Assembly: GCA_948676835.1 (NCBI GenBank)
Contig: CAPOZU010000010.1
Coordinates: forward strand, 7,789 to 71,788
Direction of reading: 5' to 3'
Length of the DNA: 64,000 nucleotides
DNA from: an uncultured Clostridia bacterium
GTDB taxonomy: Bacteria; Bacillota; Clostridia; TANB77; CAG-508
The notes below the pieces were generated by a model, which ran no database searches, was not told where the DNA came from, and was given only the letters and a program-made list of their open reading frames with translations. Positions 44,043 to 53,610 of this stretch are shown here, one piece after another (position 1 is the stretch's first letter; every line of letters begins with the position of its first letter). The position numbers and the translations under genes were made by a program.

Positions 44043-47000
44043 TTATTCTGTAATGTCAATAACTTTTGGCATACAGATTGTTTCTACTTCTGGATTATAG
44101 TAATCATAAATTCTTATTGCTCCACCTGTTATTGTTTCTGGATATAATGCTCTATACTTAACTTCTAAGTTTGTTTCAGCATTATTTTTGAAATCTCTTA
44201 AATATAAATTTATTTTTCCATAATTATATTCATATTTTTCAATTAATCCAGAATGTTTTAATATCATTAAAGATTCTTCATTTACACTGCATCCTTGTGG
44301 TATATTGATTTGCACTAATCCATTTATAATATCACTACCAGTTATATTTGATATACGAATTTTTTGAGAAATTTCTTCATTTACTTTTGCATTTTGAGTA
44401 ATTGTTTGCTCAGCTACAAGTTTACCAGAACTTTTTGCTGCTTCTTCAAATTCGGCATATTCATAATCTTTATAGAAGTCTTTTATAATTTCGTATGTAA
44501 TTTTTCCTTTTTTCATTTCTATAGATACTTTATTTTCGCTTGGAACATCTTCAAAAACAACTTCATATACTCCTAAACTATTTTTATCTATATCAATTGA
44601 TTGTACTTTATCATTTACTTTTACTACAATCGTTTGATTAGAAATATCTGAATTAGAACTATAATCATTTATAGCTTTTAATGAAAGTACTGTATTCTGT
44701 GTTGTTCCCCAGGTTCCATTCGGAGATTTAGATTTTATTAAATAATTAATCAAAGCTTGATTTGTTTTTTCATTAGTATTACTTTTGGTTAAAGCTATTG
44801 AAGTTAACGCTGTTGATTGCATATTTTGATAAACTCTACAACATCCATAATAATCACGCACATTGGATTCTACATAAGCTGAATCCCCATCAGAAATAAC
44901 TTTTTCCATTAATTTATTTATTGTTTTTCTAGTTTCATTTTCTTTTTCTGTATTTATAAATACATTTGCCATTAGAGCAAGAGTATATGTATCATCTGCC
45001 TTATCCATATTCTTGATTAAATATTCAACAGATTTTTCTATTCTACTATCATCTGGACAAACTTCAGATAATCCCCATATTATATATGCATTCATTGCAA
45101 GTTCATCTGTTGATTCTGAACCTCCTATATAAGTAGATTTGTAATCAAAGCTTCCATTTATTTTTTGTACATCAAATAAATACTCTTTCATATTTTCAAT
45201 AACATTTTCATCTACTTCATATACATCTGAAAGTTCTTTCATTTCCATTAATCCAAATGCTGTAATAACTGGTTCTGCAGGGCTATTTCCATATAATGAA
45301 TACCCACCTTTTGTTCCTTCAACTTCATATGTTAATAATCTTTGATATCCACTAGCAATATATTCTAATGCTTTTTCTTTAATTTCTTGGTTATCTAAAT
45401 TGTTATTTTTTAGATATTTTAGTGCTAAAACATCTGGATATAAAGATGATGAAGTTTGTTCAAAACATCCAGTTGGTAAGCTTAGTATTGATTCCATATT
45501 TTCAATAATTTGTGTAATTGCTGAAGGATATAGTTTTACTTTTAATTTCTTACTTCCTTCAATTGCATTATCTGAATATATAATATCTTGTGAAATATTA
45601 TTTTGCATAGTACCACTAGATACCATTTTCTCGATTTTTAATCCATTCTCACTAACCTGAATATTTTTTTCAACTATATCAGAAAGATTTCCTGATTTTG
45701 TTTCAACTCTTAGTATATTATTTCCTGATTTTATGATTTCTATTGGAACATATATCATATGAGTAGAATTTGCAGGAACAACAGCAGTTTTTTCATATTC
45801 TCCTATATTGCTCCAATCATTTAGTTGCACATTAAGCTCAATATTCATATTTTCTTGTGTATAATTATATAAAGTAACTGGTATTTTAACTTTATCAGTA
45901 ACTACACAATTGGTTGGTAATGTAAAGTCAGTAAAGAACTCTTTAAATACTTTAAATGTTTTTGAAGAATATCCTAATGCTCCATTTTTTGAATTTCCTA
46001 CAGTTTGAATATTCCATGTTGTTATATTGTCACTTATATTTAATGCTAAATTTGCACTTCCATTTTCAGTTACAAGTTCTGGAATAAATGCTAGGCTTTC
46101 TAAGAATATGTTTCTAACATTTTCAACAACTTCTTCTGTTTTTTCTATTTCACTTGTTTCTGTACTTTCTTCTTTATTTACTTGTTTATTTTCATCCACA
46201 GCCATAAATGATTCTTGTATAGATTCATTTATTGAAGTTCCTGAGAAATTTATTTCACCTCTTTCTGGTCCTTTTCCTTTTGAATTAGAATCTAATGTAA
46301 ATGAATAGTCTGGTGTAATTGCATCATTCATAGGCTCTGAAGTACTATAATTTATTGTGGATCCTGCGAAATTTCCTACTATACTTGCAATTCCTGTAAA
46401 TAGTACTACTATAAATAACACTCCTATTCCAGCAACAATTAATTCATTTCCTGTAACATTAAGATTAATTTGATTACCTTCCATTTTTATTTTTGTTTTA
46501 CCTAATATATATTTATCTATAAAAATATATACAGCTAAAACAATCCATATTACTATTGGAGAATCTATTATAGGTACCAGTACTGCAATTGCAAATGCAA
46601 CAATTAATCCTTTGAATAATTGTGTTAATGTATATTTAAAAAATTGCGCTTTATTTCCTAGTTTATTTTTTCTGTCTTTATTTATAAGAAATGCCCATAT
46701 AACTAAAAGTGTTAATACAATTAAAATAACAAATTCTTGTGCTCCAATAAATGTTGCAAACAAGTATATTAGTAGCATATAGCTTATTGGTATTACAGCT
46801 AAGTTTATTAACATTCCAAAAATATAATCTCTTTGCTTGTATAAGACTAAAGTATATAAGACAAAAGTTAATACTGCATTAGTAAGTAGTGTAAATATAT
46901 TTATTAATTTAAATGAATCTAATATAGAATAATACAATTCGTATATTGGTTCAAATAAAACAATTCCAAATACTATAAATATTGCAATTAAGTTTACACA

Positions 47001-49049
47001 ATGTGCTATAAATTTCGCAACTTTTCCTGCTTTAGATTCATTTTTAGCAAGCTTTGAAAAAGCAATTATTACAATTACCGCTATAACAGCAATAAGTGAA
47101 TATACAGTTCTTTCTAAATATTCATCTTTATCTGCATCTGGATAATTGCTTTGTCTGTAAATATTAGGGGCTGTATATGATTGTTTTAGTAGTAATGCTT
47201 TTAGTAACCCTTCAGAAGAATCATCTATAACATTTGCATATAAATCTGCTGCTGTTATTCCGCTAGATAATTCAATATCTTCCAAAGCTAATTTTATATT
47301 ATCTATTGATAAATCATTTTCTGCTAAACTCAAAATCGCTTCATCAAGTATACTTACGAGTAAACTACTATCCAACTGGTTATCTGCTTCATCTGTTGTT
47401 TTAAATTCAATATTCAATTTATCCCCTGGTTTATATTCTTCTGCTTCTGTAGTTATTGCTATATTAAGCTTTTTATCTGGTTTTATAAATATTGTTTTCT
47501 TATAGTTATTATCTTGCTCTATTCTAGCAGTATAATATTGTGGAGTTTGTCTTCTTTCTCTAACATATATATCTATTAAACCTGTAACATTTTCTAAATT
47601 TACAGATACTTCATCATTTTCTGACGATACAACTTTAAGCAATTCATTTCCTTTATAAAAATATACTTCTTTTGAAGCAACATCTAAGTTAGAAATTAAT
47701 TTTAAATCTATATCTTCACCAGCATTGTATTTAACTTTATTAGTATCTATTATTATATTTTTATTTGTTTCTACATTAATTGTTTCAGTTTTTAAAACTT
47801 GTCTACCTTCGCTATCTTCTGCATTTATTTTTAATATTGCATTATAAAGGTTTCTTGTATCATCTGATGATAATGTAAAACTTCCAACTCCATTTTCATC
47901 AGTAATTACTTGTCTTGAAATATTTCCAATTGTTATTGTACTATGAGTTTTTAATGCATCTCCATTAATTGTTTTTGTAAATATATATACATCATTATCT
48001 ATATTTTCAATTATATTGCCATATTCCGGAAACACTTCTATTTCAAACAAATCTGAACTCACAAAAAATGTTTTATTTGATTCTATAAGATAATTTGAAG
48101 AATCAGTTACATCTAAGCTTATATCAACTTTTCCATTTTCAGTAGCATTATATGTTGTAGTATATACTCCATCTGGATTAGTCAATCCCTCAAATGGAGT
48201 TCCATTAATAGTTCCTTTTACTGTAGCATTTGAAACAGCTTCTCCAAAGAAATATTTTGCTTGTACACTTATATTCGCATTTTCACCAACAGCATAATTT
48301 TCTTTATCTGTTGTTACATTTACTTCAAATTGTGGAGTTATATATGGATTTACTGTAAATGTTTTTGTAGTTTCTGTGCTATCTGTACTTACCACTAATC
48401 TATATGTACCACTATTTACTTCATTTGCTAATTTAAAATTTCCAGAAACAATTCCATATTCAGATGTTTCCACTTCATTTGAATAAACTTTATTATCTTT
48501 TCCATCATAAATAGCAAGATTAACTAAAGTATCAGCTGGCACTTCATCTCTTTTTGATATTAATAATGCTCTAAAATTAACATCATCACCAGGCTTATAT
48601 ATTCCTTTATCTAAAGATATTATTGTTTTTAATTCATTACCATTTACTATGTTTACCGGAAATTTTAAAACATCTTTAAAAAAACCAAATTTACTAGTTG
48701 ATGTTAATTTTAATTCATATTTTCCTGTATCAATTTCATTTGATAAAGGTATTGATACTTCAATTTTTTTATCTTCCTCTTTTTTGAAATTTTGTTTTAT
48801 TCCTTTTACTTTTTTTCCTTCTGAATCTAATAATTCAAGCTTAACATTGCTTTTTATAGAATTATTTTTTTCATCAGTTACATTAATTATAGCTTCTATA
48901 CTAGAATTACTATAAATTTGTGAACTTGTACTTACATTTATCTTTTGTTTTCCAATTCTAAAATAGCTTATAAAATTATATAAACTAAAACAAACTAGAA
49001 GTACAAATAGGATTAAAACAATTGCTTTAATCACTTTTTTCTTTTTCAT
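44043..49049 (-). CDS. Giant alpha-2-macroglobulin-family protein with internal eight-helix membrane block
   Basis: Protein of 1668 residues. After an N-terminal helix (about 9-28) come several macroglobulin-type beta domains, including the MG2-like GIYKPGDDVNFRALLIS and FEVNVTTDKENYAVGENANISVQAKYFFG. From about 645 to 900 there are eight hydrophobic helices in a row. Then an acidic linker, the domain with LALNISDNITTWNIQTVG, and the thioester domain starting LPTGCFEQTSSSLYPDVLALKY (Cys about 1194, CxEQ). A helical toroid with repeated GSFDYKS and NGTWGTTQNTVLSLKAI and an end receptor-like beta domain follow. Bacterial A2M proteins trap proteases near the envelope. The membrane block sits between the MG part and the thioester part; with an even helix number both would be outside. 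AGGAGGAGTTT precedes the ATG. Confidence 0.9.
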   Translation of the reverse strand: MKKKKVIKAIVLILFVLLVCFSLYNFISYFRIGKQKINVSTSSQIYSNSSIEAIINVTDEKNNSIKSNVKLELLDSEGKKVKGIKQNFKKEEDKKIEVSIPLSNEIDTGKYELKLTSTSKFGFFKDVLKFPVNIVNGNELKTIISLDKGIYKPGDDVNFRALLISKRDEVPADTLVNLAIYDGKDNKVYSNEVETSEYGIVSGNFKLANEVNSGTYRLVVSTDSTETTKTFTVNPYITPQFEVNVTTDKENYAVGENANISVQAKYFFGEAVSNATVKGTINGTPFEGLTNPDGVYTTTYNATENGKVDISLDVTDSSNYLIESNKTFFVSSDLFEIEVFPEYGNIIENIDNDVYIFTKTINGDALKTHSTITIGNISRQVITDENGVGSFTLSSDDTRNLYNAILKINAEDSEGRQVLKTETINVETNKNIIIDTNKVKYNAGEDIDLKLISNLDVASKEVYFYKGNELLKVVSSENDEVSVNLENVTGLIDIYVRERRQTPQYYTARIEQDNNYKKTIFIKPDKKLNIAITTEAEEYKPGDKLNIEFKTTDEADNQLDSSLLVSILDEAILSLAENDLSIDNIKLALEDIELSSGITAADLYANVIDDSSEGLLKALLLKQSYTAPNIYRQSNYPDADKDEYLERTVYSLIAVIAVIVIIAFSKLAKNESKAGKVAKFIAHCVNLIAIFIVFGIVLFEPIYELYYSILDSFKLINIFTLLTNAVLTFVLYTLVLYKQRDYIFGMLINLAVIPISYMLLIYLFATFIGAQEFVILIVLTLLVIWAFLINKDRKNKLGNKAQFFKYTLTQLFKGLIVAFAIAVLVPIIDSPIVIWIVLAVYIFIDKYILGKTKIKMEGNQINLNVTGNELIVAGIGVLFIVVLFTGIASIVGNFAGSTINYSTSEPMNDAITPDYSFTLDSNSKGKGPERGEINFSGTSINESIQESFMAVDENKQVNKEESTETSEIEKTEEVVENVRNIFLESLAFIPELVTENGSANLALNISDNITTWNIQTVGNSKNGALGYSSKTFKVFKEFFTDFTLPTNCVVTDKVKIPVTLYNYTQENMNIELNVQLNDWSNIGEYEKTAVVPANSTHMIYVPIEIIKSGNNILRVETKSGNLSDIVEKNIQVSENGLKIEKMVSSGTMQNNISQDIIYSDNAIEGSKKLKVKLYPSAITQIIENMESILSLPTGCFEQTSSSLYPDVLALKYLKNNNLDNQEIKEKALEYIASGYQRLLTYEVEGTKGGYSLYGNSPAEPVITAFGLMEMKELSDVYEVDENVIENMKEYLFDVQKINGSFDYKSTYIGGSESTDELAMNAYIIWGLSEVCPDDSRIEKSVEYLIKNMDKADDTYTLALMANVFINTEKENETRKTINKLMEKVISDGDSAYVESNVRDYYGCCRVYQNMQSTALTSIALTKSNTNEKTNQALINYLIKSKSPNGTWGTTQNTVLSLKAINDYSSNSDISNQTIVVKVNDKVQSIDIDKNSLGVYEVVFEDVPSENKVSIEMKKGKITYEIIKDFYKDYEYAEFEEAAKSSGKLVAEQTITQNAKVNEEISQKIRISNITGSDIINGLVQINIPQGCSVNEESLMILKHSGLIEKYEYNYGKINLYLRDFKNNAETNLEVKYRALYPETITGGAIRIYDYYNPEVETICMPKVIDITE

Positions 49050-49157
49050 AAACTCCTCCTAAATTTTATCATTATATAAATATTTTATATTTAAGTACTT
49101 TTTTATACAATATCAAATCCATTACAATTATATGAAATTTATGGATATCTTTTATAA

Positions 49158-49193
49158 AAAAAAGCAACTTACTAAATCGTAAATTGCTTCTTG
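49158..49193 (-). terminator. Terminator after the 49208 gene
   Basis: Minus strand: AGCAATTTAC, a 6-base loop, GTAAGTTGCT with one wobble pair, then TTTTTTTTA. It begins 15 bp after the stop codon. Confidence 0.88.
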
Positions 49194-49207
49194 ATATATA
49201 ATTAATT

Positions 49208-49462
49208 TTATTTATATTTTTTCTTTCCAAAAAAGTTTATATCTTTAAAGAAAAAGTCATGTAATTCTGGAAATTTAATTTCTTGAAATAAAAAGTCGTG
49301 AACTTCTGTTAACACTTTTTCCTCTTTTTGTGTTAATTCTAATACAACTGGTTTATTAAAATCAATTTCTCTAACTAGTAAAGCCTTTATTTTTTGCCAT
49401 GTTCCAACTACAAGAGGCAAATTACCTGCACTTTCTGCTTCAACTAACTTATATTCTTTCAT
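49208..49462 (-). CDS. Uncharacterised 84-residue protein
   Basis: Small soluble protein: MKEYKLVEAESAGNLPLVVGTWQKIKALL, then LELTQKEEKVLTEVHDFLFQEI and a duplicated pattern around FPELHDFFFKDINFFGKKKYK. No known domain that I can name. It has AAGGGGGATAAAATAAT before the ATG and a good terminator after it, so it is probably a real single gene. Composition is native. Confidence 0.65.
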   Translation of the reverse strand: MKEYKLVEAESAGNLPLVVGTWQKIKALLVREIDFNKPVVLELTQKEEKVLTEVHDFLFQEIKFPELHDFFFKDINFFGKKKYK

Positions 49463-49596
49463 ATTATTTTATCCCCCTTTAGTACTACAAGGAAATTATA
49501 ATTTCCAAAAAACACTAAATTTCTTAATATAATATTTATACTATATCGTGGATTTTTATTCAATAATATTTTAATTAAATTTACATTACTATTTTG

Positions 49597-50905
49597 TTAC
49601 ACTTCTTTTGAAATTAAACTCAATTTATCTTTTCCAATAATTTCAACCGTTAATATTTTATTAGCAACATTTTTATCTGTTTCTAAATTTACCATAATAT
49701 AATTTGCAGTATGACCTTTATAATACTTTCCATCTTGTTCTTCAAATAAAACATCTAATTTTTTTCCTAAATATTTATCTAAATATTCATTTTCATTTTT
49801 ATCTGATAATTCTAAAAGCTTTTTACTTCGTTCTTCTTTTATATTGGCTGGTATTTGATTTTTCATTTCTGCAGCTATTGTACCTTTTCTTTGAGAATAT
49901 TTAAATACATGCATTTTATAAAATTTTATGTCTTTTAGAAAATTATATGTAATTTCAAATTCTTCTTCTGTTTCCTCTGGAAATCCAACAATTATGTCTG
50001 TTGTTAAGATTACATCTTCATATGTATTTCGTAATCTTTCTACTATTACTTTAAATTCTTCAATTGTATATCTTCTATTCATTCTTTTTAATGTTTTTGT
50101 GCACCCACTTTGAAGAGACAAATGAAAATGATGACATATTTTTGAAAGCTTGCTTAACCTATCAATAAATTCTTCTGAAATTAGTAGCGGTTCTATTGAT
50201 CCTAATCTTATTCTTTCTATTCCATTTATCTTATTAATTTCTTCTAATAAATCAATTAATCTATATTCATTTTCAAAATCTTTACCATATGAAGCAATAT
50301 GAATTCCTGTTATTACAACTTCTTTTATTCCATTTTTTGCAATTTGCTCTATTTCTTTTATAATATTTTCTGGTAATCTACTTCTAACTTTTCCTCTTGC
50401 AAATGGAATTATACAATATGAACAAAATCTATCACAACCATCCTGAACTTTAATAACAGCTCTAGTTTTTTCTGTATATGTAACACTTCCAAACTCATCA
50501 TATTGAGCATCATATAGTATGTTTTCAAGTTCCACCCTCTTTTTATTATTAAAATAATCTTCAACATATTTTACAATATCTGCTTTCTCATTAGTTCCTA
50601 TGCATAAATCAATTTCTGGAATATTTTCTATTTCATTTTTAGCTACTTGCACATAGCAACCACAAGCAACAACAATTGCTTCTGGATTATTCTTTTTTGC
50701 ATGGCGTAATACTTGTCTTGATTTTCTATCAGACATATTTGTAACTGTACAAGTATTTATAATATATATATCAGCTTCTTTATCAAAATCTACCATTTCA
50801 TATCCATTACCTTGAAAATTTTGTATCATTCCATTTGTCTCATATTGATTTGTTTTACATCCGTAATGTAAGGAATGCAACTCTTTTTTTCTCTTTATAT
50901 TCCAT
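49597..50905 (-). CDS. mtaB: tRNA t6A37 methylthiotransferase MtaB, read only with a +1 frameshift at CGG
   Basis: Radical-SAM enzyme that adds a methylthio group to t6A37 of tRNAs reading ANN codons. The proper start is ATG 50905 after GTGAGGCTTATT: MEYKEKKRVAFLTL, then CGG (50861-50863) followed by ATG TAA. Skipping the C gives TTA-GGA-TGT-AAA, the invariant L-G-C-K-T-N-Q-Y-E-T with the first iron-sulfur cysteine. The frame then runs to the end: IINTCTVT, VACGCYVQ, the radical-SAM CxxxCxxC in DGCDRFCSYCIIP, and a C-terminal TRAM-like part. Starting at TTG 50880 instead would give MHSLHYGCK, with no good ribosome site and loss of the conserved VAFLTL strand. The length, 1309 bp, equals whole codons plus one. 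Confidence 0.87.
50861..50863 (-). other. Putative +1 recoding site in mtaB (CGG)
   Basis: Codon 15 of the zero frame: CTT ACA TTA CGG ATG TAA. The zero frame ends two codons later. Skipping the C gives TTA GGA TGT AAA, restoring the TLGCK motif exactly. As in alr, the triplet is CGG and the codon restored is a GGN glycine. Confidence 0.6.
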
Positions 50906-50976
50906 AATAAGCCTCACTTTTATTTATACAAATTTTAATCTTAACTATTATACCACACAAAATATCATCCTGCAAA

Positions 50977-51011
50977 ATAAAATACTCACCAAGCTAGTGA
51001 GTATTTTATAA
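50977..51011 (-). terminator. Terminator after mreB
   Basis: Minus strand: AAAATACTCAC, loop TAGCTTG, GTGAGTATTTT and then ATTTTG. It separates mreB from mtaB. Confidence 0.9.
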
Positions 51012-51038
51012 AGTATTTTATTGGGATTTTATTATTAA

Positions 51039-52034
51039 CTATTTTTTCATTCTATCCATACTATCTAGATTATCTAAAGCTTTTCCTGTTCCTTTTGCAA
51101 CACAAGAAATTGCATCTTCAGCAATCATTACATTAATTCCTGTTTTTTCCTGTAATAATCTATCTAGTCCATCTATTAAACATCCTCCACCAGTCATATA
51201 AATTCCTTTATCACTAATATCTGCTGCAAGTTCTGGTGGTGTTCTTTCTAGTACTGAATGAACTGCATCTATTATAAGCATTGCTGGCTCTTCTAAAGCC
51301 TCCATCATTTCACTAGAATATATTGTAATTGTTTTTGGAAGACCTGTTATTAAATCTCTTCCTCTAACATCCATTTCCATATCTTGTATTTTAGGAAATA
51401 CACAACCAATTTGCTGTTTTAATTCTTCTGCTGTTCTTTCACCAATCATAACATTGTGTCTTTTCTTAATGTATTTAACTATATATTCATCAAATTTATC
51501 TCCAGCTACTTTTATTGATGAACTAACAACTGATCCACCAAGTGATATAACAGCTATATCAGTTGTTCCTCCACCTATGTCTACTATCATATTTCCACAT
51601 GGTTTTGAAATATCAATTCCAGCCCCAATAGCAGCTGCAATCGGTTCTTCTATTAAATAAACCTTTCTTGCTCCTGCATTAGAAGCTGCATCTATAACTG
51701 CCTTTTTTTCTACTTCTGTTACTTGAGATGGGATACATATCATTATTCTAGGTGCAAATAAAAATCTTCCACCTATTTTACTAATAAAATATTTTAACAT
51801 TTTCTCAGTAACTGTATAATCTGAAATTACTCCTTCTCTTAAAGGTCTTGTTGCTACAATATTTCCCGGTGTTCTTCCAAGCATCCTTCTAGCTTCATGT
51901 CCAACAGCTAGTACTTCTCCAGTAATGTTGTTTACAGCAACAACAGAAGGCTCTCTAAGTACAATACCTTTTCCTTTAACGTATGCTATTACTGTTGCAG
52001 TACCTAAATCAATTCCGATATCTTGTCCAAACAT
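51039..52034 (-). CDS. mreB: Rod-shape actin homologue MreB/Mbl
   Basis: Bacterial actin that forms membrane-associated filaments guiding wall synthesis. The 331 residues have the phosphate-binding loops IGIDLGTATVIAY and MIVDIGGGTTDIAVISLGG, PRIMICIPSQVTEVEKKAVIDAA and the adenosine motif YMTGGGCLIDGLDRLL. It begins MFGQDIGIDLG, with the short N-terminus typical of the family. It stands alone, not with mreCD, so it could equally be called mbl; sequence alone does not separate the two for me. It has its own terminator. Confidence 0.94.
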   Translation of the reverse strand: MFGQDIGIDLGTATVIAYVKGKGIVLREPSVVAVNNITGEVLAVGHEARRMLGRTPGNIVATRPLREGVISDYTVTEKMLKYFISKIGGRFLFAPRIMICIPSQVTEVEKKAVIDAASNAGARKVYLIEEPIAAAIGAGIDISKPCGNMIVDIGGGTTDIAVISLGGSVVSSSIKVAGDKFDEYIVKYIKKRHNVMIGERTAEELKQQIGCVFPKIQDMEMDVRGRDLITGLPKTITIYSSEMMEALEEPAMLIIDAVHSVLERTPPELAADISDKGIYMTGGGCLIDGLDRLLQEKTGINVMIAEDAISCVAKGTGKALDNLDSMDRMKK

Positions 52035-52192
52035 TTAAACTCTCCCTTCAAGCTTTTTAGTAGCAAAACATATTACATTTCGATTACGATTATATTACAT
52101 CTATTAAGAAATATCAAGCTTTTTAAAACTATTTTTTATAATTTTTCTAACAAAAAATGTACTTATTTTTGACAATATTTGTATTATTTTAT

Positions 52193-52221
52193 TTGTATTA
52201 GTATTTAGTATGTGTTATAAT
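52193..52221 (+). promoter_or_regulatory. Sigma-A promoter of the glycosyltransferase gene
   Basis: TTGTAT (52193-52198), a 17-bp spacer and TATAAT (52216-52221), with TG one base before the -10 (extended). Confidence 0.8.
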
Positions 52222-52261
52222 ACTTTTGATTATACGTAATGAATGAAAGGATACCAAATAT

Positions 52262-53200
52262 ATGGAAAAAATATCTGTAGTAGTACCTTGTTATAATGAA
52301 GAAAAAGCTTTACCGCTTTTTTATGAAGAATTAAAAAAGAACATAACAGATTTCTCAAGAAATGTCGAATTTGAAATTATTTTAGTTAATGATGGTTCAA
52401 AAGATAATACTCTAAATGTGATTAAAAGTTTATCAAAAAAAGATGATAGAATAAAATATATATCTTTTTCTAGAAATTTTGGAAAAGAAGCAGCTATATA
52501 TGCTGGACTTGAAAACGCTTCTGGAGACTATGTAACATTAATGGATGCAGATCTTCAAGATCCACCATCTCTTCTAAAAGAAATGTATAAGTCTGTTACT
52601 GATGAATCTTATGATGCTGTTGGTACAAGGCGTGTAGATAGAAAAGGAGAACCAATTATAAGAAGTTTTTTTGCAAGACTTTTCTATAAACTAATTAATA
52701 AAATGACTAATTTTGAAATGGTTGATGGCGCTAGAGACTATGTATTTATGAAAAGAAATGTTGTAGAAGCAATACTTTCTTTAAAAGAATATAATAGATA
52801 TTCAAAAGGATTATTTAGTTTTGTCGGATTTAATGTAAAATGGATTGAATATCAAAATATAAAAAGAGTTGCTGGAGAAACAAAATGGTCTTTTTGGAAA
52901 CTTACAAAATATGCTCTAGAAGGAATTACAGCATTTTCTACAACTCCTCTTCTTATTTCTTCTGGAATTGGTTTACTATTTTGTTTAATTTCATTTTTAT
53001 TAATATTAATAATTATATTTAAAACAATAATACTAGGAGATCCTACAAGTGGTTGGCCATCTCTTGTATGTATAATATTTATGGTTAGTGGAATTCAAAT
53101 GTTTTCACTTGGAATTATTGGTCAATATTTATCAAAAACATATTTAGAAGTAAAAAAACGTCCACTATTTTTTATAAAAGATACAAATATTGAAAAATAA
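52262..53200 (+). CDS. Family 2 glycosyltransferase, polyprenol-phosphate sugar type (GtrB-like)
   Basis: Protein of 312 residues with a GT-A domain: SVVVPCYNEEKALPLFYEEL, VNDGSKDNTLNVIK, SFSRNFGKEAAIYAGLENASGDYVTLMDADLQDPP (DxD) and a C-terminal part with two helices (about 228-290). This is the plan of GtrB and dolichol-phosphate mannose synthase-like enzymes, which load a sugar on undecaprenyl phosphate at the inner membrane face. The sugar and acceptor use are unknown. It has its own promoter and terminator, and no flippase or acceptor gene is beside it. Confidence 0.9.
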   Translation: MEKISVVVPCYNEEKALPLFYEELKKNITDFSRNVEFEIILVNDGSKDNTLNVIKSLSKKDDRIKYISFSRNFGKEAAIYAGLENASGDYVTLMDADLQDPPSLLKEMYKSVTDESYDAVGTRRVDRKGEPIIRSFFARLFYKLINKMTNFEMVDGARDYVFMKRNVVEAILSLKEYNRYSKGLFSFVGFNVKWIEYQNIKRVAGETKWSFWKLTKYALEGITAFSTTPLLISSGIGLLFCLISFLLILIIIFKTIILGDPTSGWPSLVCIIFMVSGIQMFSLGIIGQYLSKTYLEVKKRPLFFIKDTNIEK

Positions 53201-53203
53201 CAT

Positions 53204-53232
53204 TAAAGAGCCTTATTTTTAAGGCTCTTTTA
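53204..53232 (+). terminator. Terminator between the glycosyltransferase and DUF4363 genes
   Basis: AAAGAGCCTTA / TAAGGCTCTTT stem with a short loop and T/A runs on both sides, so it can serve both convergent genes. Confidence 0.9.
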
Positions 53233-53610
53233 AAATATACTTTTAAGTTGTAGTTTTTGCTTATCTTTTACATGATCTAATAAAAATTTTATTTCATCTA
53301 ATTCTTGATTTACATCTTCTGTATTTTCATTTTTTATATCTGATTTTACATTATCTACAAGTACTCCAACTTTTTCAAGTTCATCATGTTCCATATAGAA
53401 AGATAATTTATCTGATTCTCTTTTCCAAGAAAGACATAAATCATTTATTTTATCCATAGCTTCATCAGTTTCCAATGCATCTTCAACTTCTTTTATACTA
53501 ATATTTATATCACTAATTGTTTTATCAGTTATGCTATCTGTTATAATTTCTATTGAAGCAACAAAAACTATTACTAAAAATATAATAACATATTCTTTTA
53601 AAAATCTCAT
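53230..53610 (-). CDS. DUF4363-like membrane-anchored protein
   Basis: Protein of 126 residues with one N-terminal helix (about 7-24) and an outer helical domain with KEVEDALETDEAMDKINDLCLSWKRESDKLSFYMEHDELEKVGVLVDNV, the pattern of DUF4363. Function unknown. Its start overlaps the stop of the DUF421 gene by 4 bp. In clostridia DUF421 and DUF4363 genes are often paired, which supports both calls. Confidence 0.8.
   Translation of the reverse strand: MRFLKEYVIIFLVIVFVASIEIITDSITDKTISDINISIKEVEDALETDEAMDKINDLCLSWKRESDKLSFYMEHDELEKVGVLVDNVKSDIKNENTEDVNQELDEIKFLLDHVKDKQKLQLKSIF

Noticed and set aside
50880..50882. TTG 50880 as the start of mtaB (MHSLHYGCK)
   Set aside because: No ribosome site at good distance, and the conserved VAFLTL strand would be lost. 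ATG 50905 has GAGG and the right N-terminus.
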